Position numbers and translations under genes: made by a program. A DNA stretch of 64,000 bases. Origin: Muscardinus avellanarius. Its lineage: Eukaryota > Chordata > Mammalia > Rodentia > Gliridae. A model generated the notes under the pieces. The model worked only from the letters and a program-made list of their open reading frames with translations, was not told the DNA's origin and did no database searches. Within the stretch, counting starts at the first letter, position 1. Every line of letters begins with the position of its first letter. This document shows, piece after piece, positions 1 to 22,100 of the stretch. The stretch is from contig OY726576.1 in NCBI GenBank assembly GCA_963383645.1, positions 16,162,131-16,226,130 of the forward strand, read 5' to 3'.

Positions 1-239
1 ACCGAACTTGGAGCCTTCTCTGTCTTGATCTTCTGCTCTGTCGCTCCAGGATCTATCGTCCGAGGCTCGCTGCTCCTTCTGGTCCTCCGCGTGTGGGTCC
101 CCAGGTGCAACAAGTCTTTCTGCACATAAGCATCTGAAGATCCAGGGGCAGTGGCCACACAGCACCTTTTGCTCCAGAGATTTCTGGTTGGAGAAATCAG
201 GAGGGCAGAGAGTAATGGAGTGCAGGGGTGGGTTTGGTC
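1..239 (-). CDS. 5' end of a ZNF133-like zinc-finger exon (gene Z), continues left of the window
   Basis: The minus strand reads a splice acceptor (CTCCGGCAG) and then the linker region that opens the zinc-finger exons of genes A, C and D, including the stretch read as [13 protein letters not shown] in those genes. The exon would start at base 239 and its fingers lie outside the window. The linker strongly resembles the KRAB-to-finger linker of ZNF133. The neighbouring intron is interrupted by an L1 just to the right. The KRAB exons that should lie upstream are missing (see 3,491). Whether this copy is intact cannot be judged. Confidence 0.75.
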
Positions 240-749
240 CTGCCGGAGAAAAAGAAGGCCAAGTCAGATGGAACTCATTTGATGGTGAGATTTGACCACA
301 TTCTTCAAATCCTTAATAGCAAATGTTACTTACCAAGAGGTAGGTTCTTTCTTTCTTTCTTTCTTTCTTTTCTTTTTTTTTTTATTGGTGCACTGTGTTC
401 ATACATCATAGTAGGATACATACTTTTGTAGACATACATGCACACTTTTCCCAGTCAGCCCCCACCCAATCCCCACCCCATTCTATCCCTATCCCTCCCT
501 CCCATGCTTGGCTTAGTAGTTGACATCTAGTATTATGGCAATTTATCTAAAATTAAAAATGATAATCTCACATAAAAGTTTCATTTGTCTGATACCAAGC
601 TTTTGATGAATTAAAGATAACATTTCAATATTTCTTTTAGCTTTCTTTCTTACCAGAGAATATTTTTTATCTATTTTTTAGGTGAAACTATCATATATTT
701 ATATATTTATTTTTCAGAAAAAAATCTATCCTAATATGGAATATGGACT

Positions 750-1430
750 CTAGGTACCCAAAACGATCTCGAAAAACAAAGCTAGAAGATATATATTTTC
801 TGATTTCAAACCATATAGAGCTACAATACTTGAAACAGTGTAGTACTGTTCTAAAGGCACATATATAAACCATTGGAGTTCAATAAAAGCCTAGAGCTAA
901 ATTCTTCCCTATATTGTCAAGTTATTTTTGACAAGATTTCCACGAACAATTGGTGGTGGAAATAATAATCTTTTAACTAAATATTGTTAAAAAATAATAA
1001 TTACATGGAAAAGTATAAAATTGAACCTTACCTAATCCCATATACAAGTATTAACTCAAAATAGATAAAAGACCTAAATATAAATCTTAAGACTATAAAC
1101 TTTTAGGAGAAAATCTGGGTCATTAAACCTCACAACATTGAAATTGGCAGTGATTTCTTGGTTATGATTTCAATGGCACAGGCAACAGAAGAGTATACAA
1201 ACTCCCTAAAAAATAAAAAAAAATATTGTATATCCAAAGACAATGTAAACAGAGTTAACAGTTACTAATAGAATGGGGTAAAATATTTCCAAATGCTATA
1301 TCTGAAGGTATATTAATATTCCAACTAGAAATCCTAGAAATTAATAACAATAAAGGCAAACAATACCCTTTAGAGATAGGTAAAAGACTAACATAAATAA
1401 TGAATCTCCACAGATAACCAATCTTAGTTG
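750..1430 (+). mobile_element. Old L1 ORF2 3'-portion fragment, plus orientation
   Basis: AT-rich sequence on the plus strand resembles the 3' third of L1 ORF2, for example the AAAATTGAACCTTACCTAAT stretch near 1,018 and the following AAATAGATAAAAGACCTAAA. It carries many stops and small indels, so it is older than the ORF1-bearing L1 around it. Its orientation is opposite to the flanking young L1 parts. Confidence 0.55.
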
Positions 1431-1462
1431 TCTGTTGGATGTAAAATCTTGTTTCTCTAGTT

Positions 1463-2386
1463 CTATAGTGTGTTACCTGTTTCTTCTTTATGGTTAATCT
1501 CTTTGAGTGTTTTCTCTAGTGCTGGTTTTGAAGACATAAATTCCTTCAGTTTCTGTTTGTCATGGAAGCTTCTTATTTCTCCATCTAATTTGATAGAAAG
1601 TTTTGCTGGGTAGGAAATTTTTGGCTGGAAGTTGTTTTCTTTCAGAGTTTGGAATATGTTACTCCAAGCCCTTCTGGCTCTCATGACTTGGTTTGGGAAG
1701 TCTGGAGTGATTCTAATTGGTTTGCCTCTGAATGTCACTTGGCCCTTTGCTTTTGTTGCCTTTAAGATTCTCTGCTTGGCTTCCACATTGGTCTTTTTGA
1801 CAATTATGTGGCGTGGGGATCCTCTTCTCCGATCCTGTCTAAAGGGAGTTCTATAAGTTTCCTGGACCTGTGTATCGACCTCTTGCTCTATGTCTGGAAA
1901 ATTTTCTGCTATTACTTCCTTGAAGAGATTGTTGATCCCTTTGGTTTCACTTTCTTTTCCCTCCTCTATTCCAATTATTCTTAGGTTAGCTCTCTTAAAA
2001 TGGGCCCATATTTCTTCAATATCAGATTCCTGCTGTCAGATATTTTTTTCTAGATTAGAAACTATGCGTTCATTTTTGGATTGCTCATCTTCTAAGAGCG
2101 AGATTCTGTTCTCCATGTGTTCTAATCGTTTTTTTGTGCTTTGAATTGAGGCCTTTACTTCATTAATTGCATCCTTTCTCTCTTCTTGGCTCTCTCTGAG
2201 TTCTTTTCGAAGCACCTCTATTATTTCTACAGTTATTTTCCTGATTTGATCTTCTAGAAATCTCTGATTTTCTGTTTTATCGGGTTCTGATGTTGTGGGG
2301 TAGTGGGCATTTATTGCTCCAGTATTATTCCTCTTTCCCATGATTTCGGAAGTTTGTGCCTTCTCTGGGTTCTTCCCTTGGGTCAC
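1463..2386 (-). pseudogene. L1 ORF1p, nearly full length with one in-frame stop
   Basis: ORF1p is the RNA-binding chaperone of L1. One frame runs from the ATG at 2,386 to a TAG at 1,463, about 307 codons, interrupted by a single TGA at about 2,036-2,038. The N-terminal half is a heptad-rich coiled coil (KELRESQEERKDAINEVKAS region, then RLEHMENRISLLEDEQ). The C-terminal half holds the typical RNA-binding/CTD signatures (RIIGI-like block, RQDRRRGSPRHI, RARRAWSNIFQTLKE, SYPAKLS). One stop in an otherwise open frame suggests a young insertion. Without ORF2 it cannot move by itself. Confidence 0.85.
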
Positions 2387-3140
2387 TATGACTTCACTTA
2401 AGGTGTTCTGGATCTCGAGTCTGTAGTATCTCAGACCCCACTACTCCTTTACTGGGTTTTATCACAGAGTCTCTGACCCAGATAGTCGATAGAGGCTGCT
2501 TTAGACTGTGGGGGGTGCCAGGTTGCACGTTCTCCTATGTTGTGATATCTCTGCCACCGCCCCTCCCCCACTGGGTCAAGTCCCAGGGAGTACAGTACTG
2601 GGATTTCTCCTCTGTGGCCCGCAATTTGACTCACTGTTCTTGAGTACGCAGATGTAGCTGTACTGGCCTCGCTGAATTTGGTGCTGCTGCCGCCGGTGGC
2701 AATATGGCGCCGCTGCTACACCCTCGGCTGTGGGGCTGGTGTTTTTCTTCTTGGTTTTGAATCCACTCTGAATCCCTGCAGCGTGTGCTGAGCTCGGCCA
2801 CTGGGAGCTTTAGATGCTCCCTGCGTGGAGAAATCCCACCTGACTGTTCCGCAGCGGCTAACCTCGGCTTGCTGTAGCCGTCGGGTGAGCTCGCCGGTGC
2901 CGCCGGCAGTATGGCACTGCTGCCGCGTCTGCCGCGGCCTCGGGCGTGAGGCTGGTTATCTCCTCTGTGGCTCTGGTCTCAGTCCGCTTTCTCTCTGGAG
3001 CCTGGTGATTTTTTATTTCACTGGTGATGGTGTTTTCTGGATATGAAAGGCGCTGATTTTGTGGTAATGGAGATTTGTTGTTAGCGGGGCTCTTAAGCCC
3101 CGCTTTTCTCGGTCGCCATCTTCCCGGAAGTCTCTTTCTT

Positions 3141-3490
3141 ATTTATTTATATATTTATTTATTTATTTATTTGGTCTGGGGTTGGAACACAGAGGCATTT
3201 GACCTCCAAGCTACACAACCTGCCCAATTTTTTATTCTTGTTATTTTGAAACAGGGTCTCACTGAGTTGCAGACGACCTCACTAAATAGCTCAGGCTGTC
3301 TGCGAACCGCAATCCTCAGGTCTCAGCCTCCCAAATGCTGGGATTACAAGTGTGCACCACCATGCCCAGCTCCAAGAGTTACTTTATATGACCAACTTCC
3401 CAGCCCAATAGTACAGCTTAACAGACAGGGGACAGCAAAGGCATCACAGGCACTTTTGGGTGTATAAATAGGGACAACATCGACAGTCTA
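3141..3490 (-). repeat. TTTA-rich tract plus B1-dID SINE in gene Z intron
   Basis: Same segment as 8,141-8,518 and 34,920-35,290: an (ATTT)n-like tract (the reverse-oriented A-tail) followed by a minus-strand dimeric SINE (TGCTGGGATTACAAG near 3,338) and a short unique stretch ending CGACAGTCTACATG. Directly after that motif the sequence jumps to the promoter duplicon instead of continuing as in the other two units. Confidence 0.75.
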
Positions 3491-3754
3491 CATGAAGCTT
3501 TCTGTTCCTGGCCCTCGGCCCTGCCTCCGATCAGGCCTGACCACCACCAGCTCGGAAGCCAACGAACCACCGGACACCTGGCGCCAGGGACAGTCCCGTC
3601 GCCTGCGATCTCAGACCCCTACCATCCCACGCCCCAAGCCCCCGACCTTGCAGACCTACGGCATGAGCGACCCTGTCGCCATGTCGGATTTCACCCCAGG
3701 CCGAGTCTCTCCGCCACGAGAACCCTAGGACAGAGGCCCGGGCGCGCACTCACC

Positions 3755-4290
3755 TCCCAACGGCTCGCAGCTCACTGCAAGTTACTTCTCCAGAGGCAGC
3801 GCTGCCACGGGCTCCGCCACCCGCAGGTGGCTCGTCCGCACCGCACTGCGGACTCTCCTCCACGCAGAAAAGGGCAGGGCGAGCGCTCGGCCTCACTCTC
3901 CACCGCCGGGAGGAAAGAGGGGTGGCTCCGGCCCCTTAGCGCGGGCTCTACACAAGAAGTTTGCCTGGACTACAACTCCCAGGATCCTCTGCGCGGTGGT
4001 CTTCTCCTAGGATGCTCTGCGGCTGCCATTGGCTCGCTGGGTGTGTCTCTGGGTGATGCAATCGGGCCAGCTGGAGATGGCGGCCTCTTTAACTTAAAAT
4101 CACACTAGTTAGTCATGAAGAGCCTCTCTGATGATGCTCCACCTTGCTGAGTACCTGCTCAGAGCTTCGCATAGAATACAAGTCCCAGCGAGCCCTGCAG
4201 GGACTTCCGCATCCGGGCCGCACCCTTTGGCAAGCGGAAGTGCCCCAATAGGCAGCGCTTTGGCGCTTTTAGTGGAGCGGAAGTTCACCA
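3755..4290 (-). promoter_or_regulatory. CpG-rich promoter and non-coding 5' exon of gene Z (duplicon copy 1)
   Basis: GC-rich sequence shared with 14.35-15.2 kb and 41.1-42.0 kb. On the minus strand a 5' exon ends GGGAG at 3,755 and is followed by GTGAGT, a strong splice donor. Upstream are two ZNF143/THAP11-type boxes (ACTACAACTCCCAGGATC near 3,969 and ATACAAGTCCCAGCGAGC near 4,176), an inverted CCAAT box (CCATTGGC near 4,026) and a GAGATGGCGGCC YY1-like site near 4,074. No TATA box is apparent. Transcription start points are not determined. Confidence 0.65.
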
Positions 4291-4379
4291 GCGGTCTTTT
4301 TACCTGGACTTGGGCAGGTCCTAGGGCCTTGTTCTCCCCATCCAGCACTATTCAGTTGGAAATCAGTGCCCATATTCCG

Positions 4380-5040
4380 GGGTCGCGGGCAGGTGGATCC
4401 CTATCCACCTTGTTTACAATTGAGGAGGTGGCCCTGGGGACTGAACCCATGGTTGCCGGAGGCTTGCCTGGAACTTCAAACCTTCAGTCTCAACTCCAAG
4501 TCCTGAGATTACAGGTGTGCACCATCGCCGCGCCTGTCCTTATATACTTTTCCCCTTTTTTGCAGTACTGGATTTGAACCCAGGGGCATTGTACCTCTGA
4601 GCTACTATCTTTTATTTTTTTTTAATCCTTTATTTTTAAACAGGCCTCACTAAGTATCTGAGGCTGGCTGCTAACTTGTGATTACTCCTGTCTCAACCTC
4701 CCAAGGACTTGAATTTCAGGCCTGTACCACATGCTCAGCTAACAGAATAAAAGAGAGAAAATGTAAGCAATTACAAGAGAATATAATTTCATTTTTAAAA
4801 TATGAGACAGAATACACTGACAAAAGAATAGAATTGAAATAAGAATTTGATAGCCAGACTTGGTTGCCTACGCTTGTAATCCCAACATTCAGGAGGCTGA
4901 GACTGAAGGATGGTGGTTAGCGGACAGCCTCAGCCAGTTAGCGAGGCCCCTTGCACCTTAGTGAGACCCTGTTTCCAAATAAAGTATAAAATATGTCTGG
5001 AAGTATAGCCCAGAGGTACAAAAGCCCCTGGGTTCCACCC
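4380..5040. repeat. SINE remnants upstream of the copy-1 promoter
   Basis: Degenerate minus-strand SINE pieces at about 4,400-4,530 and 4,560-4,740 and a plus-strand copy at about 4,853-5,035. The same arrangement is seen at 15.25-15.9 kb and 42.05-42.7 kb. Near 5,045 the homology switches to the flank sequence found at 21.97 kb, marking a duplication junction. Confidence 0.7.
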
Positions 5041-5045
5041 CAAGT

Positions 5046-5596
5046 AGAGGGCCTAAGTACCTGCAGCTGGCTGCGAACTGCGTTCCTCCTGTCTTAGCCT
5101 CCCGAATGCTGGGATTACAAGAGTGCCCACCACGCCCGGCTTAAGATGCTCTAGATTTTATTCTACTATGGTGCTGCTTCAAAATTCAGGACCTTATTAT
5201 CTCTGTCAAGTGTGTGTGCAGATGTTTTAAGAACATTGAAGTAAAAATGCACATCTAACTACAGTGTTATTACAAAGATAGGATAACTACAATACATGCT
5301 TTATTAAAAAGCGGATCATGCTGTAATTGCAGTATTTGGGAGTCTGAGACAGGACGACACAGATATTTGAGAGCTAAGAGCAAAGCAAGAAAGGGAACAT
5401 CACAGACCGCAAGAGAAGAGGCAGCTGAGGTGGGACTGTTAGGAGGAAGCCGTTCTTCCTGGAGATTCCTCCTCTGACTTGAAATCTCTCGATATAGTTC
5501 CTAGAGTCTCTCTCCACACAAAAGCAGACTTTATGATCTATGAGTGACTCGATCCTTACGCCTTCCAAGGACTTAATCTTGCATAATAGTGGACCT
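5046..5596. other. Downstream flank duplicon with an unoccupied ERV target site
   Basis: Matches 21,970-22,514 (plus) and 48,420-48,950 (inverted). It ends ...TTGCATA-ATAGTG-GACCTAAG, with ATAGTG at 5,586-5,591 present once. In the two paralogous copies the same ATAGTG/CACTAT hexamer flanks an LTR on both sides. This copy therefore looks like the pre-integration state. No gene is seen in the segment. Confidence 0.75.
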
Positions 5597-5602
5597 AAGA
5601 TT

Positions 5603-14180
<8,578 letters not shown>

Positions 14181-14605
14181 TCTGCTTTTTTATGATTAGT
14201 CAGAATTGGGTTCGGGGGACCGTGGCTTGTGCAGTGTCAGCCCTTCACCTGAACCACCTGGGGGCCGCTGGGGCCTGGTTCCGTGGCCTCACACTCTCAC
14301 CCTCTGCTCACCTCGCCAAGCTCCCTGGGGACGCAGATGGCCACTTTAAAGCTTTCTGTTCCTGGCCCTCGGCCCTGCCTCCGATCAGGCCTGACCACCA
14401 CCAGCTCGGAAGCCAACGAACCACCGGACCTGACGCCAGGGACAGTCCCGTCGCCTGCGATCTCAGACCCCTACCACCCCACGCCCCAAGCCCCCGAACC
14501 TGCAGCCCTACGGCACGAACGACCCCGTCGCCATGTCGGATTTCACCCCAGGCCGAGTCTCTCTGCCACGAGAACCCTAGGACAGAGGCCCGGCCACGCA
14601 CTCAC

Positions 14606-15130
14606 CTCCCACCGGCTCGCAGCTCACCGCAAGTTACTTCTCCAGAGGCAGCGCTGCCACAGGCTCCGCCACCCACGCGGCCGGCTCTTCCGCACCGCGC
14701 TGCGGGCTCTCCTCCACGCAGAAAAGGGCATGGCGAGCGAGGGGCTCCGGCCTCACTCACCACGCCGGGGAGGAACGAGGGGTGGCTCCAGCCCCTTAGC
14801 GCGGGCTCTCCACAAGAAGTTTGCCTGGACTACAACTCCCAGGATCCTCTGCGCGGCAGCCCTCTCCTCCCCGGATGCTCTGCGGCTGCCATTGGCTCAC
14901 TGGGTGTGTCTTGGGTGACACAATAAGGCCAGCTGGAGATGGCGGCCTCTTTAACTTAAAATGACACTCTTTAGTCATGATTTGCCTCTTAGATGACGCT
15001 CCGCCTTGCTGAGTACCTGCTCAGCGCTTCTCTAGACTACAAGTCCCAGCGAGCCCTGCAGGGACTTCCGCATCCGGGCCCTCCCCCTGGCAAACTGAAG
15101 TGTCCAACCAGGCGGCGCTTTGGCGCTTTT
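14606..15130 (-). promoter_or_regulatory. CpG-rich promoter and non-coding 5' exon of gene A (duplicon copy 2)
   Basis: On the minus strand the 5' exon ends GGGAG at 14,606, followed by GTGAGT. Upstream are ZNF143/THAP11-type boxes (ACTACAACTCCCAGGATC near 14,829; ACTACAAGTCCCAGCGAG near 15,036), an inverted CCAAT box (CCATTGGC near 14,890), and a GAGATGGCGGCC site near 14,936. Spacing to KRAB-A (about 2.9 kb) is typical of KRAB-ZNF genes. GC-rich sequence continues through the first intron side to about 14,350. Confidence 0.7.
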
Positions 15131-15229
15131 ATTGGAGCGGAAGTTCACCAGCGGTCTTTTTACCTGGACTTGGGCAGGTCCGAGGTTCTTGATCTCCCCA
15201 TCCAGCGCTATGCAGTTGGAAATCTGTAC

Positions 15230-16303
15230 CCATATTCCGGGGTCGCGGGCAGGTGGATCCCTATCCAGCTTGTTTACAATTGAGGAGGTGGCCCTGGGGA
15301 CTGAACCCATGGTTACCGGAGGCTTGCCTGGAACTTCAAACCTTCAGTCTCAACTCCAAGTCCTGAGATCGCCGCGCCTGTCCTTATATACTTTTCCCCT
15401 TTTTTGCAGTACTGGAGATTGAACCCAGGGGCATTCTACCTCCGAACTACTGTCTTGTTTTTTTAATCCTTTATATTTAAACAGGCCTCACTAAGTAGCT
15501 GAGGCTGGCTGCTAACCTGTGATTACTCCTGTCTCAACCTCCCAAGGACTTGAATTTCAGGCCTGTGCCACATGCTCAGCTAACAGAATAAAAGAGACAA
15601 AATATGAGCAATTACAAGAGAATATAATTTCATTTTTAAAATATGAGACAGAATACACTGACAAAAGAATATAATTGAAATAAGAATTTGATAGCCGGAC
15701 TTGGTTGCCTACGCTTGTAATCCCAGCATTCAGGAGGCTGAGACTGGAGGATGGCGGTTAGCGGACAGCCTCAGCCAGTTAGCGAGGCCCCTTGCACCTT
15801 AGTGAGACCCTGTTTCCAAATAAAGTATAAAATATGTCAGGGAGTATAGCCCAGAGGTACAAAAGCCCCTGGGTTCCACCCCAGAACCGCAAAAATAAAA
15901 TAAAAAGGCAATAAATAGGGCAGAGGGGATAGCTCGGAAGCAGAATGCCACTGGGTTCCATCTCCAATAATACCAAAAAAATTGATAATCAAATTATTGT
16001 TAAAATATCTATATTATAATTGATTGATAATTTCACTGAAGGCATGGGGAATAGAGGTTATGGCCCAAATAACGTTAAATATTTAGCTTAGGAAATCTAG
16101 AATACCTTTTAAATTTAAAATTTAGAAACTAGATTTTAGAAATTTCACTTTAGAGCTGGACGTGTTGGCACACACTTGTAATCCTAGTACTTGGGAAGCT
16201 GAGACAGGAGGATCTGGGTTCACAGGCAGCCTCAGCTACTTAGTGAGGCCCTTGGGAGGTACAATGCCCCTGGGTTTAATCCCTAGCACTGCAAGCGTGC
16301 ACG

Positions 16304-16352
<49 letters not shown>

Positions 16353-17151
16353 CTCTCAGTTCAGAGGCCAGCAAGACCCTGTTACAAAATAAAAAAATCA
16401 AAAGGCCTGGGGAGTGGTTTGGGGTGTAGAATGCCCCTGAGTTTAATCTCTACTACAAAAAAATTAACTTTAGTATTGACCTTTATTAAACTTATATTTA
16501 AAATTAATATTAGAAAATTTAGAATAGGTATTCTAGCCGGTCGTGGTGGCGCACGCTTGTAATCCCAGCATTCAGGAGGCTGAGACTGGAGAATTGCGGT
16601 ACATGGACGGCCTCGGCTACTTAGGCCCTATGCAACTCAGTGAGACCCTTTTTCAAAATAAAGAATAAAAAATAGGGCAGGGGGTGTAGCTCTGAGGTCA
16701 AATGCCCCTGGGTTCCATCCCCACACCTGTTCACTGGTTACCTAGCTCTCAGTGAGAAAAAAGAACACAAGTTTCAGGCTTGGTTTCTGTGTGTGTTGCT
16801 GTGCTTTGGAAGGTTATCGTAGTGAGAATCATGTAGACTGTCGATGTTGTCCCTATTTATACACCCAAAGGTGCCTGTGATGCCTTTGCTGTCCCGTCTG
16901 TTAAGCCGTACTGTTGGGCTGGGAAGTTGGTCATATACAGTAACTCTTGGAGCCGGGCGTGGTGGTGCACACTTGTAATCCCAGCATCTGGGAGGCTGAG
17001 ACCTGAGGATTGCAGTTCGCAGACAGCCTGAGCTACTTAGTGAGGTCGTCTGCAACTCAGTGAGACCCTGTTTCAAAATAACAAGAATAAAAAATTGGGC
17101 AGGGTGTGTAGCTTGGAGGTCAAATCCTCTGTGTTCCATCCCCAGACCCAC

Positions 17152-17194
<43 letters not shown>

Positions 17195-17196
17195 AG
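15230..17196. repeat. SINE-rich spacer between gene A promoter and pseudogene B
   Basis: Minus SINE remnants at 15,280-15,570; plus SINEs at about 15,690-15,985, 16,153-16,300 (with (CA)n at 16,312-16,350), 16,528-16,730 and 16,953-17,150, the last with an (AAAT)n tail at 17,150-17,196. There is no gene between them. The second-unit copy is 42.05-43.97 kb. Confidence 0.8.
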
Positions 17197-17304
17197 TACC
17201 TCTTGGTCAGTAACATTTGCTATTAAGGATTTTGAAGAATTTGTTCAAGTCTCACCATCAAATGAGTTCCATCTGACTTGCTTGGGCTTCTCTTTCTCTG
17301 GCAG

Positions 17305-19440
<2,136 letters not shown>

Positions 19441-19499
19441 CTGCCACCTCTGATTCCTCTTCCTAGGCATTTGCGTGCGTGAAAGATTCACACGCAGAA

Positions 19500-19915
19500 A
19501 ATTGGCTGGCTTAAGCAAGGCCGGGATCGGAGCCTGCCGTGAGGCAAGGCTGGTGCTGGGGCTTCCAAGGCCGGGATCAGAGCCTCCTGAGGGGTTAGGC
19601 TGATGCCGGGGCCAGCGGCTGGCATCAGAGCCTTCCATGAGGCAAGGCCGCTATTGAGACCTCTGAGGCCAGGATCGGAGTCTGCCGAGGGGTTAAGCCG
19701 GTGCTGGAGCTAGCGAGGCCGGCATTGGAGCCTGCCATGAGACAAGGCCGGTGCTGGGGCCTCCGAGGCCGGGATTGGAGCCAGCTGAGGGCTTAGGCCA
19801 GTGTCGGGGCCAGCGAGACCAGAATCGGGGCCTCCCATGAGGTGAGGCCGCTGCTTGAGCCAGCGAGGTCTGGATCAGTCCACCGGGTAGCCAGGCCACA
19901 ACTGGGGCCTTCAAG
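19500..19915 (+). repeat. GC-rich minisatellite, about 48-50 bp period, about 8 units
   Basis: Degenerate units begin with AGGCCGGGATCGGAGCCTG-like sequence (near 19,518, 19,568, 19,664, 19,713, 19,765 and so on) and alternate CCATGAGGCAAGGCC and GGGGTTAGGC variants. The array lies exactly at the 3' breakpoint of pseudogene B. No similar array appears elsewhere in the window. Confidence 0.75.
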
Positions 19916-20185
19916 AGTGGGATCGATATTTGCAATGAGGCATGCACAAAGAAATATTGCAGAAAATTAAAACCAGATGCTTCCCCTAATCAGCAATAAC
20001 TAGGAGGAAAGGCGCAACAGGAAGTGGTCGAGCTATAGAAAGGGCCCTATAGTGAAGCAATTAAGGTGACCAATCAGAGGGTATGGAAAAGGGGAGGATG
20101 GAGCCTCTTTAAAAAGCAGGAGGTACATAAACATATGTATCAAAGTTAATCACCAAACAAGCATGGGATGAAGAAGGGGGAGGGA
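19916..20185 (+). other. Segment also present in the 53-56 kb inverted repeat
   Basis: From GGGATCGATATTTGCAA to AAACAAGCATGGGATGA this matches 55,690-55,950 (plus) and 53,460-53,720 (inverted). At 55.95 kb it continues into an L1-like 3' end with an AATAAAAATAATTTTT tail; here the tail is replaced by a SINE. No gene is seen. Confidence 0.65.
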
Positions 20186-22100
20186 ATGTGATGGGGCGCA
20201 CACTTGTAATCCCAGCATTCAGGAGACTGAGACTGGAGGATTGCGGTTCATGGACAGCCTCAGAACTTAGGCCCTATGCAACTCAGTGAGACCCTTTTTC
20301 AAAATAAAGAATAAAAAATAGGGCAGGGGGTGTAGCTCAGAGGTCAAATGCCCCTGGGTTCCATCCCCACACCTGCAAAAAAAAGAAAAGAAATTTAAAA
20401 GTTTTTTCTCAAAAAACATACGTTTTTTCTCACTGAGAATATTTTGACAATTCTCAAACCCAAATACATGAACACCAGCACTGGACAATTAAGTAAGTGG
20501 ACAGCAGGAGGTAGGGGTCAGATTTCTCACTATTGAAGCACATCATAGAATTAACTTTTTTTTTCTTTTTTGGCAGTACTGGGGATGGAACCCAGGGGCA
20601 TTCGACCCCCAAGCTACACACCAGTACTATTTTTGTTTTGAAACAGGGTCTCACTGAGTTGCAGAGGGCCTCACCAAGTAGCTGAGGCTGACCATGAACT
20701 AAGATCCTCCTGTCTCAGCCTCCTGAATGCTGAGATTACTACCGGGCACCACCTTTATTTTTTTTGAAATGAGGTCTAAGTTACTGAGGGTCTTACGAGG
20801 TTGATGAACCTGTGATCCTCTGGTCTGAGCCTCCCAGGTACTGAGATAACAGGTATGTGTCACCACGCCCAGTTCAGAATACATTTGTGTACAGACAAAT
20901 TTGATCTTTTTTTTTATTATGATTTTAAGACTGACTCCCGCTTACAAAAGTCAATTCTCTATGTTGTGTTACAGACGGCCCTGCAATTCAGAACTCAAAG
21001 CAGAAATTCAAGCATCATCCTCATCCCAGTTCTACAGGTTGACTCGGCTCGGCTGAATGGTCCTCATTGCGGCTCCCATGAGGCTGCAGTCCTCGGCTGG
21101 GATTCCGTCCTGTGAAGCTCCGGCAGGACAGAGCATCCACGTGGCTCGCTCGCTGCCCGGCGTCCACGAGGCCGCTCCGTGGCTGGAGTTCTCAAGCTCA
21201 GCAACAGGGTTTGAAGAGGAGAGTTTAAGGCCTCTCATGAATCGAGCGCAGGGGGCCCCTTAATATCACTTCTGCTATTTGAGGGGAGGGGCCAAGGGTG
21301 GGATTGGGACTGAAGCCAGAGGCAGTCTATCTCCCAGCCACACCCCGGGCTTTTTTATTTTGAAATGGGCCTTGCAAGGTCGCTGGGGTTTGCACTCAGT
21401 TGCTGAGGTTGGCCTCACACCTGCAATCCTCCTGGCTCAGGCTCCCTCAGGGGTAGGATTGTAGGTGTGCGCCAACACACCTTTGTTTCTACTTTTTGTT
21501 GTTGTGGCGGTGGTGGTGGTTGGTTTTGTGGTACTGGGGATTGAGCTCAGGGGCATTCTACTTCAGAGCTGCATGCCAAGGCGCTTTCATTTTTTTGGTT
21601 TGAAACAGGGTCTTCCTAGGTTGCTGCAAGTCTCACTAAGTGCGTGCTAGGCTCTGCTCTACGCTTGATCAGGCAAGTTGACAAGGCTGTCCCAGATCCA
21701 CAAGGAAGGAAACAAGACTTTCTCCATTGTACTCAAATAGAAAAGGAAGGAATTGAGGATGTCTGTCTCAGAGAGTACACAGTCTGCCCTCTCAACACTA
21801 AATTTCATCGGCATCGTATGTGAAATGTATATTCATGCCTCTTGCTAATATGCACTAGATTTTTTTTGCAGAACTGAGGATGTAACCCAGGGGCATTCTA
21901 CCTCTGAGATACACCCCCAGCCCTATTTTTTATTCTTTATTTTGAAACAGGGTCTCACTGATTTGCAGAGGGCCTAAGTAGCTGAGGCTGGCTGCGAACC
22001 GCGTTCCTCCTGTCTCAGCATCCCGAATGCTGGGATTACAAGCGTGCACCACCACACCCGGCTTAAGATGCTCTATTTAATTCTACTATGGTGCTGCCTC
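20186..22100. repeat. SINE-rich flank duplicon
   Basis: Plus SINE at about 20,190-20,385; minus SINEs at about 20,556-20,755, 20,756-20,875, 21,310-21,480, 21,525-21,650 and 21,868-22,070. Most of 20,400-22,514 is repeated in inverted orientation at 48,420-50,180. The non-SINE piece 20,880-21,300 shows no recognisable gene despite open frames retained in both copies. Confidence 0.7.

Larger units (their letters stand above)
340..3140 (-). mobile_element. Composite L1 insertion (5' UTR and ORF1 of a fairly young L1, ORF2 missing)
   Basis: On the minus strand the element opens near 3,130 with a GC-rich 5' UTR whose first bases include AAGATGGCGACC, a YY1-type site like the one at the start of other mammalian L1s. 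ORF1 follows (1,463-2,386). ORF2 is not present in this orientation. The left edge, 340-560, is a T-rich tract plus an L1 3'-end-like segment (minus) resembling 53.33-53.47 kb. Between them lies an older L1 fragment in the opposite orientation. The element splits the intron that is continuous at 8,100-8,150: CCAAGAGGTA lies before it and a TTTA-rich tract after it. It is therefore a mosaic, not a simple full-length copy. Confidence 0.75.

Noticed and set aside
14192..14926. Proline-rich 244-residue frame (also at 40,987-41,706)
   Set aside because: GC-rich promoter/5'-exon DNA on the strand opposite to the gene; open by composition and differing between the duplicon copies.
21032..21238. 68-88 residue frame preserved at 49,283-49,549
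   Set aside because: No known domain, several indel differences and no splice or promoter evidence; conservation follows from the inverted duplication.
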